A stretch of 64,000 nt of DNA from Stichopus chloronotus (lineage: Eukaryota; Echinodermata; Holothuroidea; Aspidochirotida; Stichopodidae). The translations under genes were made by a program, and so were the position numbers. Location: positions 3,384,170 to 3,448,169 of the forward strand of contig CM037830.1 in the NCBI GenBank assembly GCA_021234535.1, read 5' to 3'. The notes below the pieces were generated by a model. That model did no database searches, was not told the DNA's origin, and saw only the letters and a program-made list of their open reading frames with translations. This document shows, one piece after another, positions 35,301 through 50,300 of this stretch (position 1 is its first letter; the number at the start of each line of letters is the position of its first letter).

Positions 35301-38300
35301 CTCTTTTTAAAAGAATTAACACTGGGTTTATTATTAGGTAACATTAATTAGTATTTAAATCATTCCAGAACTTAGGATCATTCACTGTCTCTGGCAGTAT
35401 TTTATAAAATAGAAGATTTGGACATATTATGATACAGATCCCCTTTACCTCGAGTGTTACAGTTAAGGATGTCCTAGATTATTATAGAATTTTCTTAAAA
35501 TTTAGGGGAAACAAATTTTTATTGTATTTATTCATTAACATTCCTAGCTGGTATTACGAATGTTACAAACACTGGTAAGCTCTGTAAAGAGATTGGAAGT
35601 ATTATTATTGTAGTCACTATTTAAAGTAAATCTGGAAGCATGCTTTTGAATAATAAAGAGAGAGTTAACAATTGAAGGATAAGTGCCAAGGAAAAATATT
35701 TTTTTAGCCTGTTAGTAGTACCTTCCTTCCTTGAAAGTACTATTATGTGTAGTAGGTCCATTACACACTTATGCATCTCCAGGCCATAGCCAACGCAAAT
35801 CTGGGTAAAAACTTAGCCCTTCTCGCCAATTTAATAATTTCCCTTTATTTTACAACTTATCGAAAACAGACGAAGAAATACATAAGATGTCTAGAAGACT
35901 CAGAAGCTTCATCAATATTTAGTAATGCCAAAAATCTGCCCACTCATATTTCTATTAACTCCATTGGTTGAATGTGGTCATCTTCCGACATACCTCTCAA
36001 ATATTAGAAGAGGATATCAAGTTGCCAGAAACTACTATCATATTGTGTTTCTTTGTTTTAAAACAAGTTGAAATAGTTTACTATTTCATTGTTCATTTCT
36101 GAAGCAGCTACAGTGGGCTCAGAATGACTGGTAAAAAAAGATTTGCGTTGTCTGCATTACACAGAAAAATTGGACATACAACTATAAAGCAAAAGAACGC
36201 CTACGTTTGATCCTTGTGGAACTCCATGAGAAATTTGAAACTGATCTGAGTCAACACAATTTAGGGAGTCATATTGCTGCATGGGAGAAGGAGATCAGTT
36301 TAATGCATTATCCCTGACACCATCATCTTTTAGTTTGGACAGTAAGATTTTATGATTAATTGTTTCAAACACCTGCGATACTTCTTAATTTTTTCCAAAA
36401 CTGTACTCTTCATCATCAAATGACCGGGCCGATCTTATCAGCTAAATCAAGGAGATCCATTCAATTACTGGAACAGAAATCAAACTGACCTGAAAAGAAA
36501 GTATTGCTTTGTGAAAAAATTGTACAATCTGTTCTTCTGCAAGTAAAAGATGTTCAAGCACTTTTGAAACCAGTATTCTCTAAGTTTCAACTAGCAAATG
36601 GCTTTCTGAATTAAACAATAGGAATATAATTTTTTGCAACCTTCAATTTATCCTGCATGATACCAGAGGCAATGGATAGTTAAAAAAAGTAAAAGTCAAC
36701 TATGTAGCTGTGATATACAGTACTATGGAAATAAATTTCTCCCAAACATTAGCACTGACTTCATAATATCTTGGACTTTTATTGCTTTTGAATTTATTTA
36801 AAATTTCCCGTATTTCTGGGGAACATAAGTAGAGATCTACGACATAGATCATGTAAAAAGTCCTTTAAATTGACATCAGTTAAAGTTTGTGGAATTTTGA
36901 CTGCTAGCTCATTTTCAAGATTTGATTAGCCTTCATGTATGGTCTTGTACCTTTCAGTCATCATCTTTAAGTCAGCAGATCATTGTGTACATGTAGAGCA
37001 ATTACATTAGTTGGTGACTGGATCATTTACTGTAATAAGTCCCAGCATGTTACACATCCTCACCTTTATGTTGTAGGTCAAATTCATAAAGAAATAAAAG
37101 ATTACATCATTGAAACTGCACTGCATTTGTGCTTTCCCCTTCTGTATTAAGAAAGTGAGAAGTCAGTAGTGATGTGTATGTAGCGATGTATATGTGACAT
37201 TTTAGCAAAATTCCCAATTCATGAATCGAAAGATTAGCAACAAATGGTCTCATTTCAGATTATGTATTGGCTACTTTAAACATGCAAATCATGTCCAAAG
37301 TTGAAAAAAAAATCAATGGAAAATGGTATGTTTCGAAAAAGGGTTCAATTTTTTCAGCTTATTACTTATTTTCCTAAAAGGTGTGCAACAGTTTAGATGG
37401 TAATTTGAATGGCTTTCTATGGAATTCAAATGTACTTAATAAAATCGTTCAGATTGGGTTATCCGTGAAAAATATACTCTTTAAGTACTGGATAACATTT
37501 GGTGTCCTATTTTACTATTTAACATTTCATTTTCAAAAAATGAACTATGCATAGTTGTTTAAATTTGGCAAAGTAAACCATCTTCTAATAGTAGCTATAC
37601 TTGTAAATATAAAAAGTGCAGATGCAATTAACTTACTGTACATACTGTACCACTACAGGTATTTGCAATGGCCACTGAAATGTATATGCAGAAGGTTTAC
37701 ATTAGGCGCTTAATTACACTTTGTTTACAGTGCTATTCTGTCATGCAGATTCAGATTTTGTGCAAATGAATGCTCCTCCACAGTACCATAAAAAGTGCTT
37801 GGAAAAAATGCATCTTTCTACTGATTTTGAATTTGCAGGTGTCTGGCAGATCATGTTAAACATCAAAACAGGTTACTAACTTCTAGAAGTCAATATCATT
37901 GTTATGCTTCCACGGTAAATGGGTTATATATCGGAAACCAGTAATAACTGATTTCTTTTCAGTTTTTTTCATTAATTGCAAATATTGAAATATAAAAAAA
38001 GAATGGGCAATATTGTAAGAATCAAAGATAGTTGTGAACTATCGAAAATGATCTTGAAATATTGAAAGTTGCAGTGAAATAGTTGTGGAAATATTATCTG
38101 GAGATAATTGAAAAATAAAGTTTGTGTGGTTTTAGAAGCATTGGCAGTGCATTTGCACTTCTCAGGCATATAAATATTGAGTCTATGTCAACTTGTATGG
38201 AAAGTGTGTGAGCAAAATACCAGTTATAATGGAAGTACAATTATTAGGCATCGCATTGCACCTGGTTGTAGTTTGTTTGAATACTGTGAAAGCTTAGGTC

Positions 38301-41300
38301 ACATTACTTGGTGTCACATTTAAACTGAAACAAAACAAAAAATCACTTTCTTGCCAGTAACATCATATCAAGTTAATGACAGAATTTGTTAATTGAAGAA
38401 AATGTGCAACAGTTTTAAAGCTTTTTATCAGGAACATCTCCGACCACTTTAATCTTTTTTTTTTTTGTCCTGCCAGTCTGAAAGTGAAAATGTCACAATG
38501 TAAGGTGGGACTGGGACATCAAATCTACATACTAGCACCCATAATAAAATATCACCCACATCAAGTATAAGGTTATCCTAGCAAGTATATCAGCAATAAA
38601 TATTAGAGTTGCTGTTTGTGTGAAACTTATTCTAGTTGTGATGAAAATGGGTTTGTATTGAGTCTACAGTATGAACTTGAACACAATGTGCACTATTTCA
38701 CATCAGATCAAGACATACTGTACGTGTTGATACTTTATGAATTGGCTAATAATCCAGTGTCTCAGGTTTGATTCATATTTAAACCAAGTTCCGCAAGCCA
38801 ATTGGAGGCATCTTTAGTTTTCATGTTTATCATTAAATTTAATCTTCAAAATTTTGAATATGTACACCATAATTTGACCATCTTAGCATTATTTTGATTA
38901 ACTTCAGAGACTGGGAGTGGTGATCATACTGTAAGCAGTAAAGAACTTCCTAGCTTTAGAGACTGACAAAATATTTAGTAGACAAAGTAAAGTAACTGAC
39001 AGGCAAATTCTGTCATCTTGGTCTAAGAAAGGGAAGGTCAAATTGCATTTAAGTGATTTTCACAGCCAGATTTGGCATTTTCACGATGAGATGATTCCCC
39101 AAGTTCATGAGACTCATTGTGATACCGTGAAAGTTGGACAAGTCTGAGATTCTAACACTGTCCCCGATTGGAGTCAAATATAGGTTTTTCAACTTCCTGA
39201 CTTTTTCAAGTTCATGTGGAACGCATGAATTTTTCACTCTATGAAGTTCATACACTGTAAGCTGTCAGTGTCACTTGGGTGATTAATTCTGACAATCATG
39301 CAGTAAACATACTGCAGTAGGTTTGCATCAGTGTCACTATAAAAGTAATTATGTTAGTGTTATTTGACATATTTGACCTTTTCATGAGCAACACATGACT
39401 GAATTGAATTTAGGCATATAGTGCTCTCTATTAAAGAATATCATCAGTTTTTGTCTTGCTTCCTTTCTGACACTAGTGCTTAGATGTAATTTACAACATG
39501 CACAGTAGCATACAAGTTATACAGGCAGGATATGATGCACCTAAGAATTTGATGGATGATTATGAAGTTGGTAAAAATAAAAAACACTCAGTCAGATGGA
39601 GTGTTAGTACAAGCAGGAGAGTGCCTCATAAATTGTAGTGATATGAAACATTTTCTGTTCTCTCTAAGGGATTTGTCATTCTAGGTGTATTTACTACACC
39701 AGGAGTCATAGAATATCATATCAGCTGCAACAATGTATTGCTTGTGTACAGAAAAGTACCCTGTGGTCAATTTGTGAGCTTCAATATTTTGCAACAAGGT
39801 TTGCAAATTATTCTCAGTGGCTAATTGCAGATCTGTGTGTCTCATGCCATTGGTGTTTTGGACCAGAAAATATTGTGTACAAGGTGCAACACTGCTATTA
39901 TAGTGTAACTACATTTTGGCCATAATGTTGCCAAAAACATGGAATAATTCATAAATTCAACAATAATCAAGGGAATATGTATCATTGTGGAAAGTTTAAG
40001 TTTATTTGTTATTAATACTATTGCCAAGGTACGGAGCTGTCATGTTTGCAAGTGAATGCATAATACTGTAGCTCTGTGTGCAAGTACAGTGCAGTAGCTA
40101 CTTTTGGAGATCTGGAAGCAAGTTGCCTTGTCAGCATTTCGCAATCAAAATGACGTTACAGTACAGTACCTGTGACACATACTATTATTTCAATGTGTAG
40201 GAAAGTATGCAATGCAGCCTTTTAATGTGTCTTTCTTTTTTCTCTTATCTTGTCTTCTAGTTTTGAAAGAGGATTCAGAAATCTCTTCCAGTTCAGGAAA
40301 TGGAGAAATGTCCCCACATAGTTCGTATCCTTGCTTCTTAATGAAGTGTAATCACCTCCTACCGTGGTATGATCATTTTGTGTAGAGTGTAATCACCTAC
40401 GACAGTGGTATGATCATTTTGTGTAGAGTGTAATCACCTACGACAGTGGTATGATCATTTGGTGTAGAGTGTAATCACCTACTACAGTGGTATGATCATT
40501 TTGTGTAGAGTGTAATCACCTATGACAGTGGTATGATCATTTTGTGTAGAGTGTAATCACCTACTACACTGGTATGATCATTTTGTGTAGAGTGTAATCA
40601 CCTATGACAGTGGTATGATCATTTTGTGTAGAGTGTAATCACCTATGACAGTGGTATGATCATTTTGTGTAGAGTGTAATCACCTATGACAGTGGTATGA
40701 TCATTTTGTGTAGAGTGTAATCACCTACTGCAGTGGTATGATCATTTTGTGTAGAGTGTAATCACCTACTGCAGTGGTATGATCATTTTGTGTAGAGTGT
40801 AATCACCTATGACAGTGGTATGATCATTTTGTGTAGAGTGTAATCACCTACGACAGTGGTATGATCATTTTGTGTAGAGTGTAATCACCTACTGCAGTGG
40901 TATGATCATTTTGTGTAGAGTGTAATCACCTACTGCAGTGGTATGATCATTTTGTGTAGAGTGGAATCACCTACTACAGTGGTATGATCATTTTGTGTAG
41001 AGTGTAATCATCTACTACAGTGGTATGATCATTTTGTGTAGAGTGTAATCACCTACTACAGTGGTATGATCATTTTGTGGTCCAGAGATGGTTCATGTAA
41101 CTTCTTTAAGATGTGTCAGAATTCAAAAGCTTACATCAGAACTCTTATTGAGGAATTTTGTGTGTCTTCTGAGGAGCATTTGACAATTACAGGTCTGCTC
41201 TAAGTGATAGCTTCAAGTGCAATTCATCAGGATTACAGAACTCTTATCCTGCCACTTTTCCCCAGACCTGTTTCCAATGTTTCAGACGATAGGGGTAAGA

Positions 41301-44300
41301 GAGAGATGGAGAAGTACCAGAGAATATTTTGAGATTTTTAGTGTGTAGGTCGTTGCCCATTCAACCCTTCCTTGCTTTCAGAAAACTCTGCTCACTGTTT
41401 AACAGTGTTGAACATCTATAAGATTGTATTTACCTTGTTGAAATCATTTTAAATAACATACAGTACAGTATGTACCCTATCAGCCTTTCACAATCAAGGA
41501 CAGACATACTTCAAACTCACCTGGAATTCTCTTAAGAGTTAAAGCATATTTTGCCGACAATTTTAAGGAGGTTTTTGAGTGAAAGAGAATAATTTTCTAC
41601 TGCAGACATGTCAAACCCCATGTCAATGTATATATTTTGTTACTAGTGCAAGATGTTGCTATTTGAAAAAAGACTTGTCTGGCCAAGAAAAATTTCCAGT
41701 TGCCTCACGGTTACCAAAATGCCATGTAACACTGGCAAATTGCTGCAAGAAGTCTTCACTTAACCTTGAAATTTGAAACTAGTGAAAATGTGGACTGGGT
41801 ATGTTGCAGATGTATCAGATTTTGCAGATGTTTAAGGTTAGATCTCTCTTTGGACTATTGCAGTGTTTCTTTAAGGACCGTGAAGGTTGTAAAGAAAAAC
41901 AAAGGATGTAAAGTTGTGCCTCGGCTGGTGACATCACAGATTTCCCTATGTTCAATGGACCTTTTTAAAATTGATATTCATGTAAGTACCCATAACTTAC
42001 CAAATGAAACATGCTATTGAGATATGGCATTTCACCAAATAAGAGAGAAGAATACTCCTAGGTTATGGAATATCAGTTGTCTTCAGTGACCAATACCTTT
42101 ACTGCACACCATACATAGTTCTAATATTCAAGCCTGTTTTACATAAAACAAAAAAAGTATTTGATTTATATTCATAATCTGACAAAAATTGTTTGCCTAC
42201 AGTACAGTATCTCTTTGTGATCTCAGTGGTAATTTTAAGGCTCCTATCTTTGAATTGTATGTGCACGGTACTTACTGTATATATTGTCATACGCGACACC
42301 GGGCGACACCTGGGCAGAATTATTGTTTTTCTTTTGACAACTGGGAATGTTGTTGCGGTACAGAATCCTCCTTACTCAAACATAACTGTAGCAGATAACT
42401 CATACTCTACCATATCGTGGTGTACTTTTAATCTTGTTAAGGACATATAAAAATTTCCAGAAGAGTACAAAAGACAGATTACTGTTTGATCTTGGTGACT
42501 GTTCACATGACTTCAAAGTGTTACATCTCTCCCCTCCTAATAACAGCTCCCTGTACCAAGGGACACAGAGAAAGGACACCTTTTTCTTTTCTTTTTTTTG
42601 AGGAAGCATACTTTTCTGAATACTGAACAATGCATCCCCAGATGTAGTTAGCATTTGCCACATAAACTGGTATCTGCTAGTTTTATGTATGGATTTGAGC
42701 TTCAGTCACAGAGCCAAACACAATACAGTTGCGCTCTGTGCTGAACGATAGTGCATAAAATTCTGTGTTTGCTTGCATGCAGTGCATATTTTATCTTGAT
42801 AATAAAAGTTGTGGGTAGTAGTTTTCACTGAGCAATACAAATTCCAACTCCTAAGAGATAAATGTATCCATGTAGTTAAAAGGGAAAAACAAGTTAACCT
42901 TCGTTGTGGGAGGAACCATCAAGAATTACTGAATTACTTCCTCACTCATGCGTAAATGTTTTTAGCCTAAGTGGTGGTGGTGTTTTGCACCAAGGCAGTC
43001 AATGTCAACGTTTATGGTTTGAGACTCTTCAGCTATTTTAGATTTTAAGTAGAAACCTTTGACTTAATTTGACTTTCTGAGAGTGCTTTAACTGATACTT
43101 AAATGCCTTAATGTTTGCAGTTTTACTTGTTTGTGATGATGTCTATGAAGGAGTTTTCTCTTACTCTGTAAAGATACTGTAAATATATGGCAAAGCAAAC
43201 TAAAGAAAATGTGGTTACGTATCATAACCACACTGGACATGACCTCGTATATTCTCTGGCATTTAGAATGCTGAAATTAATGGGATTATATGTAGAGTTG
43301 AGTTGGTTATATTGAATTGGATGAGGGGGGGAGCAATATTTCATACAGAATAGGAGATCTAACGATGGCCAAAATGACTGACTTTGAACCATAAATTAGA
43401 ATACTGCATATTGCCAAGAGATGTGGAGTATTTAAAATGGTGTCTACATTATTCTGGAAGTAGGGAAAATGAAGCAAGATTGGATAAAAGAAATGAAATG
43501 GATCATTACTTTTGTGGGACAATTGCATTTGATAAAAGAAGTTGGAAGTATGAATATCTTGAGTTATATATCTTGATAACTTGAGTAGTCTATGGATTAC
43601 CTGCATTTACATTAGACAGATTAACTAACAAGCCTACCCAAATAGCTATTAGTTCTTAACCCTCCATTCAGCGCTATGCTACTTGAAATAAGTGACTTAC
43701 AGTGAAGCTCACCATTGACATTTGACCAAACTCGCTGTCAACATGTTGTTAAATGTTAGATACAAGCACTTACCTTAATCACTTTAAATTAGAAAGTAAC
43801 TGCTAATTGGTCAACAAGTAATTCCGGCCAGTGAAGATTTCATTCATTGTTGAAACATGGAATACATATGACGTACGCAAGTATTAGCTGTAGTAGACGA
43901 ACCAGAACAGCTGTACCTCTGCTGTATATAATTATGTAGTACATATATACTGTTCATGTGTGCATCTCAGTACAGTACTTGCACAATCTTGTCACATGCA
44001 GATGTCTTCTGCTTTACAAACCTTTTTGCAAAATATTAATATATTTTTGTAGCGAGCAGCCTGATAAATTGAACGAAGAAATGCGATCATGTGACCACTG
44101 GAAAACACGACCAAACACAATAATGGACATGCCGCTCATGTCCATTAATTCAGGCTGGTGGAAGAGGGCAGAGAGAATTGTTTAAACCTTTTTGCAAAGA
44201 ATCAGGCTATTGGTTTATCCAAGTTATGATTATCTTTTACACCAATGATGTAAAAATTCTTACATCGATTGAAAGAGAATCTCAAGGACTTTTGTATTTT

Positions 44301-47300
44301 GTTGTGACATAACTAGTGCGACATAACTTTTGTTGTGTTACTGAGAGGTGTTGGAAGCTAAGAAGTTGGAGGAAAATTATACTACATCACATGAGGAGTG
44401 TTATATTTGCTATTTCTAATTTCATTATGACAACCCTTAATTAATTTAAATTCAAGCACAATTTTAGAACATCAGTGCAAACACTTTCTTTTGTAAATGG
44501 CATTGGGAAAAGGAAATTGCTTCATGTACAGGACAGTTATGAGAGTTTGGAGACAAAAAAGGTATTTTGGGACATATTTAGGGTCAAATTTGAGAGCTAC
44601 AGTACTTGGTTTGATATGTCAGATTTGCGCATTCTGAAAAAAAAAAGCATGCCTCTCGATCATCATGAAATCACACCTTCTTATCTTCAGGAATTATCGC
44701 ATCATCCTTTCACTAGCAACCTCTACGTTATTAGGAAACATATCCGCCTGAACTGAATCATGTCATTGTAACAAATTAGAACCAAGCTAGTTGCTTGTAT
44801 CGCGCGCTACGACGGTCAATGTCAACGTTTTTGGTTGATTAAGAATCTATACCTATTTTTGCGGTCTCTCTTTCTCACATTTGTGCTGGTATACTCCAAG
44901 AAGCGCAAAGTTGTGCTTTTAACTGTAGCAAGGTTATCTTGCCAAGATAGATACATAGTTAACTTGAAAGCATTGGGTACTAATTTTGTACTTAGAATGC
45001 AACTTTTTGGTGGTTATGGTGTAGCTTTGTTTGTTAATACTGTCTCATGTAGTCTCAAATAGTTGATACTAGTTTTGCTTGAACTAGCCTGGCACAAACA
45101 GCCTATTTGAAATACAATTTATGTTGTACGGAACTTTTAAATTTCTCCATTGTGTAGAACTTGACACCAGCATACCCCACATTGTAAAATGACACTGCTC
45201 TTATCCTCAGGGATCATGAAGTCTCACTTTTACCAACAACTACAGTAATTTGTACCAGGAACTATGTCTGCCTGAATTCATGACATTAATATCAAATTTC
45301 CATAGGATGTAGTGACTACTCTGCAAATAAAATACACCAAATGCTGTTGCATCCATGCTGTGTATTGCTAAATGCTTTTATTACACTTCTTATCCAGTTA
45401 ACTGAGGAATTAAAATTTTATAACCTTCATCCCACTGAGCAATTAATTGTAGCAAAGAAGTCTTTTTGTTTTGCAAATTTCAACATAACACTGGAAAATA
45501 ATACACTGTAAATACTTTAAAAAAAGTTGTCATCAAATTGCTTTTCTTCTTTCTTAGGCAGGTGCAAGCAAAAACCAGCATTGATTTGTAGAGGGGTAAT
45601 CTTGGAATCACTAGTGCTGTGCAAAGCCCTTTCTCTTTGCCTCTTCCTCTTTTTCTGAGTAAATCACATGCAGGTCTGTGAACTCCTCTATGGCTTCTTT
45701 AGTAAAGAAGTATGCTTTCCTGAAATAGATGGGGTCATTGCAATATCGAAATTGGGAAGAAAATCCACCCACAAGGTCCTTGCAGAGATAAATTATAATG
45801 GGGACCCAGTGGTACATACATTCAAGAACACTTTCAGATTCCACATGCTTGATCAACATTTCAATATGAGGACAAATATATCTGCCTTGGGGCATTAGCA
45901 TACAGGTAATATGGACAGAACGTTAGCTGTACATATATTACAAGATATTGGTCATGTGCAGGATGCAGTGCACAAAGGTTAGGACACGATGTGGACATGC
46001 ATCATATGGTAAAAACCAAACTGTGCATGCTCTTTGTACGGCCATTTTCTTTTTTTTCAGGTTCAGATCCCATTATGAAAAGCTGAAGATGAAGTGAACA
46101 CATTGATTCTAGCATGTGTGTGTTTTGCATGTTTGTGTTCTGCATGTGTGTATATTGCACGTGTGTGTGTGGCAGGGGATTACACCTGTTTGTGCATAAT
46201 ATATAAATCAAAAGCGAACATTTGCCCTTACTTCTGATTCTCTTTGTGAGCATTATCTGTATGCCCATCGTGGTGTCACATCTCCCTGTGGTAGAGGAAT
46301 GAAGCATAGTAGCAACTAAAATGGAAAGGTATCTGATACCAGCAGATGTTCAAATTAAAAGATTAATGATCCTTTACCACAAAAATTATTTCCAGACAAC
46401 TTGGTGTATCGGAGGTAAGTAAGACAAAGTTTCTCTTTACTTATATTTTTCTAGCCTGTTAACTAATAAACAGATTATTTTTCCTCAAGTAGTTTTTTTG
46501 AATAGCATGATCAGCTGCTTTGGGACTGATGTAATCTGGTGTTTGGTTTTTATTTCAGAATAATATTATTGTCTATTTGACTAAGTATTACAGCTTTCTA
46601 GATGTTAGTAATAACAGTAAGCTATGTTACATGAAGAAAGAACTAAACAAAACTTGTGTTTGGTATGATATCAGCAAAACGAATTTGCTATCACAATGTC
46701 TTGGAATTTAAAGTTGCTTGAAAGGTGGCCTTGGTAAGTATAAATGGTATACTTCCTGTTGTAGTAAGATCAACAGTGTTAAGTATGAAAACCTTGAAAT
46801 GTGAAGGTTTCATCTCCCTTCATTGAAGGAGAGAATCAGATAGTTCTGCAAAGGTTTGATCAGCAAGAAAGAAAAATTTGGTTTTACCTTATATGACAAC
46901 AGTCAACAGTGCAAAACCCTGACCTATCAGATTTGGCATACAGCTATGTTTCTGATGTTGGTGCACATTGGTTTGCAATGGGCACACGGTAATACAGTCT
47001 GTCACACAGTCTACACCGCTGGTGCTTACCAAGACCTAGCAATTTGTTTACATTTAATAATCCCAAATTAAGGCCATTGTTTTACTAATTTTAATGAGTA
47101 TTGATATTATGTTGTATGTACCATGTCATTCATTACTTGTGACATGTCATTTAGTATACTGTATTGAAGCATGAATCATTTGGTTTTTTCTTTTTTTTAC
47201 TGGTTAGGTCATGTACTTAGATGGAGAAAGCCTCACTGCTGATGAACTAATCAAACTTGGAACAGGGAGGTACAAACTTGAGGTATGACCACTTTTTACA

Positions 47301-50300
47301 TTGCCATTAATACTGAACCAACACTTAAGCTAACAAAGTACCAAAAAACAGTTATTGTTATCGTTTGAACAGTATCACAGGGGTCAGAAACCTGTGCATT
47401 GGTGGTGCAAGTTGGGTCTGGTGGAATTAATCTGTAATACATGGAAGGATGCAGGGATGTCGCCACTTTGGGTCAGCCCCGGTTGGACCTTACGGGATCT
47501 TAGTGCTCTTGCCGACCAGCATGAAGCCTACAATAGCTGGTCTCCCATTGACACTAAAATAATAAACTTCAGGGACAAAAAAAAAATCACAACTTGCAGC
47601 ATCACATATCATACCATTTGACCATTCCTGTAGTTATGCTCACAGATCATCACGTCAATCTGATTTCGAACATCGCAAACCTTGAATTAAGGAATGCATT
47701 GAAATATCATGTCACAAGCACACAAGTTACATAGCCCTACTGAAGGAGTGTAGTCCTATTGCAGACGTATTCATAAGCACTAGCACACACATGCTGTAGC
47801 CTTCCATACTGGACAAGCACTTAGTGAAGATGAATAAAATATATAACAAATAATAGCTGAAAAATGGGCACATTTCATGCGGGGTAGGTTGAGTCATATT
47901 TGCCAGTTCAAACAATTACTTGGCACTCAGGTTGGCAACAAACCTGGAAGGCAACTAAAGAAACAATACATGCACACCATCAACCAGCATAACCAGAAAA
48001 TTTAGCTGCTTGTAATGGTGGAAACAAATAATTGCAAAGAGAGATGCCAAATGCTTTTCTATTTGTTCTACTTTAGCTATACTTGCTTTCTATTATGGAA
48101 CCTTTCAGTTTGGATGTTTACGCTGGTATTCAGATTCTCATGAATTATGGTTTTATGTTTAAATGTGTTTTCAGGTAACAGCCAAAGCTTGGGCGAACGT
48201 TGCCAAGTCAAGAGAACTTGTGGATAAGATCTTAAAGGAACAGAAAGGTACTAGACTTAAAGAGACTTTTTCTAATGCCATTCACATTGACATTCACTAT
48301 ATACAAGGAGGTGTTTATGGCTTATATCAATGTTTACAGTATTCATAGTTGCTTTCACTTTTGCCTGAAGGGGACTCAGAATGTGGGTAAGCAACAATAG
48401 TGTTATTCTGTAGTGGTATTTGTTTGAAGTGAATACCAACCCTATCTTTGTTTTTTTTTTTTGTATTTTCCAATTTGTTCATTTTCTCAACAGTTGTGTA
48501 TGGCATATCAACAGGCTTTGGAAACTTTGCCAAAGTGGTAATTTCACCTGACAAATTAAAGTAAGTCATCACATAAAATCTACTTTTTTTTATCTACCTT
48601 TCTGAGATATATGTAAGTAGCACCAAGTATGAAAATGGATCTTCTCTGGTAATTGTCATGTTGTAGGTAGATCTCATTATCAGCCTAGTCTGGTGATGAT
48701 GATAATTAACCAGTATGAGTTATGTGACAAACAGCATACTTCACCCTGTGTTTTTCATCCATGATTAGCTATTGGTATCATCACTTTGTGGTATCGCTTT
48801 TGTAGGTATGGTGCAATTATGTTGAAGTGCGTGATTTGGGTTTTAGAGAGAATCATATAGTAGAAGGGAATAAAAGTAACTTTTCATGGTAGTTTAAGAA
48901 TTGGTACTTCCGGACCCCTATCAGCAACTTGGTTTGTTCCCCACACCTTTTCCATTCCATAGCATAAGTTGGCATACAGTTGTATCTCTATCTCTGTGAA
49001 GCCGAATGGTACTGATAAAATCTCAAGAGCACTTTGCGGGGCTCTCAATGAATTTGTCTCTCTCAGATTGAATTAACATGTCTACAATTATTTCAAAATT
49101 ACTCTCAGTAGCTCATGATTGTCTTTGATATTTCACGTCTCCGAGGTTATGATATTTTTAACATTTTTTTTATTGTTTTTGATTCTTTGCTTTTTACTTA
49201 AATGCTACAGTTAAACTGAATTGAAACACCTTATTACCAATTTTGGTAATGTAGTCAGTTTACTGTGGAAGTTTAACGGAAATTAACTTGAAATTTGAGA
49301 ACTCAACTATAAGATAAAACAAACTAATCAGTCACCATCATTCTATATGTTTATGTCACATGCCCTAAGAAATGGGTAATACCTACAATTTGCATTACAC
49401 AAAGGCAAGCAATAGAGATGAAGGGATAATGTCAGTAATAGACGAATGTAGCAATGTCAATGTTGTAACTATGATTAAAACTGATTAAGTTTTGAAATGT
49501 TGCCAAAATAATAGGAAGAGACAGATGTAATTTACAGATAAGCAATCCATTTGTCTCTGATACTTGTAACATCCTGCTATGTCTGGTTTATCAATTTATC
49601 AATGAGAATGCCATTTTCATCAACCAAGGTTCTGTCATTCCTTAGGATAAGTCTCTACAACATGAAAGATACTGGAATTCTGGGATGGTGTTAGTTCCTC
49701 TTGATTTATGTACATTTAAGGTTGGTATCTTGAAGGAGGGCAAAACCCTGGAAATATCTCTATAAAATAGGAAGGAGAAGTGTAAGACAGACATCTTTTC
49801 AGAGTTCGATTCAAAAGTTGAGTTTCCTAAGTTCTCAAGTTGTACACTTTTGGAATTCAGAGAATGTCGCTGCGTTTTTTTGCCCTAGTCGAGTGTAAAC
49901 AGACTTGAGTAAATCAGATTATGATGTCAGTTAACCCCTGAGAGCAGGAATTTAATGTATTTCTAGTTGTTTTCTTTACCTGTAATTTCCCTAATTGCAC
50001 ATGTATTTGTGCACATTTTGTGTTTAATTACTGAGGTGTAACATGCAATGAACAAACTATTGATACTTTGATTTGATTCTGTACATAACCCATGAAACTA
50101 TTTGACAATAACTGATGAACAAAAACAAAAGCTCTTCTGTTTCAAGTGGTCCGGTTATGACATCACAGCCTCAGAATAGCAGTGTCCTGATTTTATTATG
50201 AGCAAACAAGCAAGCAACAGCTACAGATGAAATGTGATGGTGATGCTCAGCTAATGGTAGTGGTTTATCTAACTTAACTATTTCATTATCAAAAGTTCTG

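Noticed and set aside
35033..35341. A 102-codon Lys-rich frame in HAL intron 1
   Set aside because: No recognisable homology, AT/lysine-biased and within an intron next to LINE remains; chance frame.
40346..41080. CRISPR-like regular array
   Set aside because: The whole 41-bp unit repeats with no unique spacers, in an intron of an animal gene; it is a minisatellite.
45611..45901. A 96-codon minus-strand frame in HAL intron 2
   Set aside because: It looks somewhat protein-like but has no recognised family, no splice context and an open overlapping plus-strand frame; not enough support.
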